Assembly: GCA_013214425.1 (NCBI GenBank)
Contig: JABSPN010000030.1
Coordinates: 1-14,021 of the forward strand
DNA: 14,021 bases
Origin: Flavobacteriaceae bacterium
Lineage (GTDB): Bacteria > Bacteroidota > Bacteroidia > Flavobacteriales > Flavobacteriaceae
Reading direction: 5' to 3'
Position 1 is the first letter of the stretch. Every line of letters starts with the position of its first letter. The notes under the pieces are model-generated. The model was not told where the DNA came from. It ran no database searches and saw only the letters and a list, made by a program, of their open reading frames with translations. A program made the position numbers and the translations under genes. Below, one piece after another: positions 13,167 to 14,021 of this stretch.

Positions 13167-14021
13167 TTATTTGAAGTCAGCTTCGCTTACACCTTCATTG
13201 AATTTTAAACTCTTAATTAGGGTGTTGATATTCATTGTACGTCCACCAGCCGTATTTTTCATAGACTGAGCAAATGGGAACTGAATGTCTTTAACAGTAT
13301 CGTTTCCAGCATAACTAGAGATAGCGGTATAGTTATCATACCCTAATACAGTTGTGATTTTCTGTCCGTTTTGTTCTGTAGTATATTCTACTTGTTGTAA
13401 GAAACCAGAAGCGACATTGTAAAATCTATAGGTGTCTTTTCCTCCTTCAACTACTTTTAATTTGTATACATCTTCACCGTCAATTGTAGTTAAACTCTCT
13501 AAGCTTACATTTTTCATGTCATAGTGTAATTCTGGGAAAATAACATGTTCGCCTTTCTTTTCAGCAATTTTATCTGCAGAAAGATCTTGACGTTGTCCTT
13601 GTTGCATTTCATAACCTGAAGTACCATCGAAAACACTTTTCATCAATTCACCCATACCTTCAGCAACTAAACTAGCCGCTTCTTTATTGGGAGTCATTCT
13701 CTTTAAAGTGTAAGAAAGTTGCATTGGCACACCATCAATATTGGTATTACCAGTCATCACAACTGAGCTTACTTTTTTAGCATTTTCTTTTCCGCCAATA
13801 GCCTCTAAATACTTATCTAAAACAGTTTGAGCTGATACACCTGCAGGAATAGGCTTAGCGAAAGCAGGCTTTTCAGTTTTATTTCCGTATTTGTCGAAAT
13901 ACATGATTGGGATATTTAGTTTTTCTAAATCTCCAATTACTTCACTTCCTTTACCAGCGATAACAATACGAGCATTATCTATTGAAAAATATTTGTTGGC
14001 AACACGTTTAACATCGGCAAT
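13167..14021 (-). CDS. M16 family (insulinase/pitrilysin-type) peptidase, C-terminal part, with a LolA-like tail domain
   Basis: The frame is open from the right window edge to the TAA at 13167, giving 284 residues of a longer protein. The first 25 visible residues, IADVKRVANKYFSIDNARIV and IAGKG, are the end of an M16 domain. The next stretch is a linker with DKYGNKTEKPAFAKPIPAGV. From about residue 65 (TVLDKYLEAIGGKENAKKVS) a beta-rich domain resembles lipoprotein-carrier (LolA/outer-membrane lipoprotein-sorting) folds, with repeated strands such as VYKLKVVEGGKDTYRFYNVA. This M16-plus-tail arrangement is familiar in Bacteroidota exported peptidases. The HxxEH zinc motif, if present, lies outside the window, so activity cannot be judged. 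An internal ATG at 13904 is not the real start. Partners commonly form M16 pairs; none is visible here. Confidence 0.85.
   Translation of the reverse strand: MADVKRVANKYFSIDNARIVIAGKGSEVIGDLEKLNIPIMYFDKYGNKTEKPAFAKPIPAGVSAQTVLDKYLEAIGGKENAKKVSSVVMTGNTNIDGVPMQLSYTLKRMTPNKEAASLVAEGMGELMKSVFDGTSGYEMQQGQRQDLSADKIAEKKGEHVIFPELHYDMKNVSLESLTTIDGEDVYKLKVVEGGKDTYRFYNVASGFLQQVEYTTEQNGQKITTVLGYDNYTAISSYAGNDTVKDIQFPFAQSMKNTAGGRTMNINTLIKSLKFNEGVSEADFK

Noticed and set aside
1..14021. Defence system, prophage, biosynthetic cluster or other undescribed multi-gene system
   Set aside because: No cluster of unknown genes, integrase, reverse transcriptase, nuclease-helicase pair or toxin-antitoxin pair was seen; the intact genes are known families.

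Overview
The window looks like chromosomal DNA from a marine-type member of the Flavobacteriaceae (phylum Bacteroidota). It is AT-rich and carries gldE and gldD, the gliding/type IX secretion accessory genes, behind mutY and ssb. It also holds a fossil type IX secretion cargo gene and a flavobacterial-style RNase G. Promoter candidates fit the Bacteroidota TAnnTTTG -7 element, and classical Shine-Dalgarno sites are not evident.

Layout. Positions 1-2130 form a minus-strand housekeeping block: HU-family protein, then a 29-residue very basic protein, a hairpin terminator, and RNase G running off the left edge. Positions 2189-5635 form a plus-strand block mutY-ssb-gldE-gldD: DNA repair, single-strand DNA binding, and two proteins linked to gliding and type IX secretion. 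mutY and gldE both appear to start with TTG. Positions 5628-6335 hold a broken c-type cytochrome-like gene convergent with gldD. Positions 6564-8326 hold three minus-strand genes: a heavy-metal-associated-domain lipoprotein with an unusual CxxxC metal motif, a small two-TM protein, and an endonuclease/exonuclease/phosphatase-family protein. Positions 8638-10578 hold a SulP anion transporter preceded by a small exported acidic protein. An EamA-family exporter lies on the plus strand at 10935-11813.

Positions 11834-13113 are a gene graveyard. It contains a collapsed type IX-secreted protein gene (signal peptide, one repeat, two in-frame stops, C-terminal sorting domain) and an internally deleted, frameshifted IS6-family transposase. 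The window ends in the 3' part of an M16-family peptidase gene on the minus strand.

I found no tRNA, rRNA, CRISPR array, phage module or defence cassette, and no convincing undescribed system. The intact genes are mostly core flavobacterial functions. The unusual content is three decayed loci, a variant metal-binding motif, tiny proteins and structured intergenic RNA candidates.
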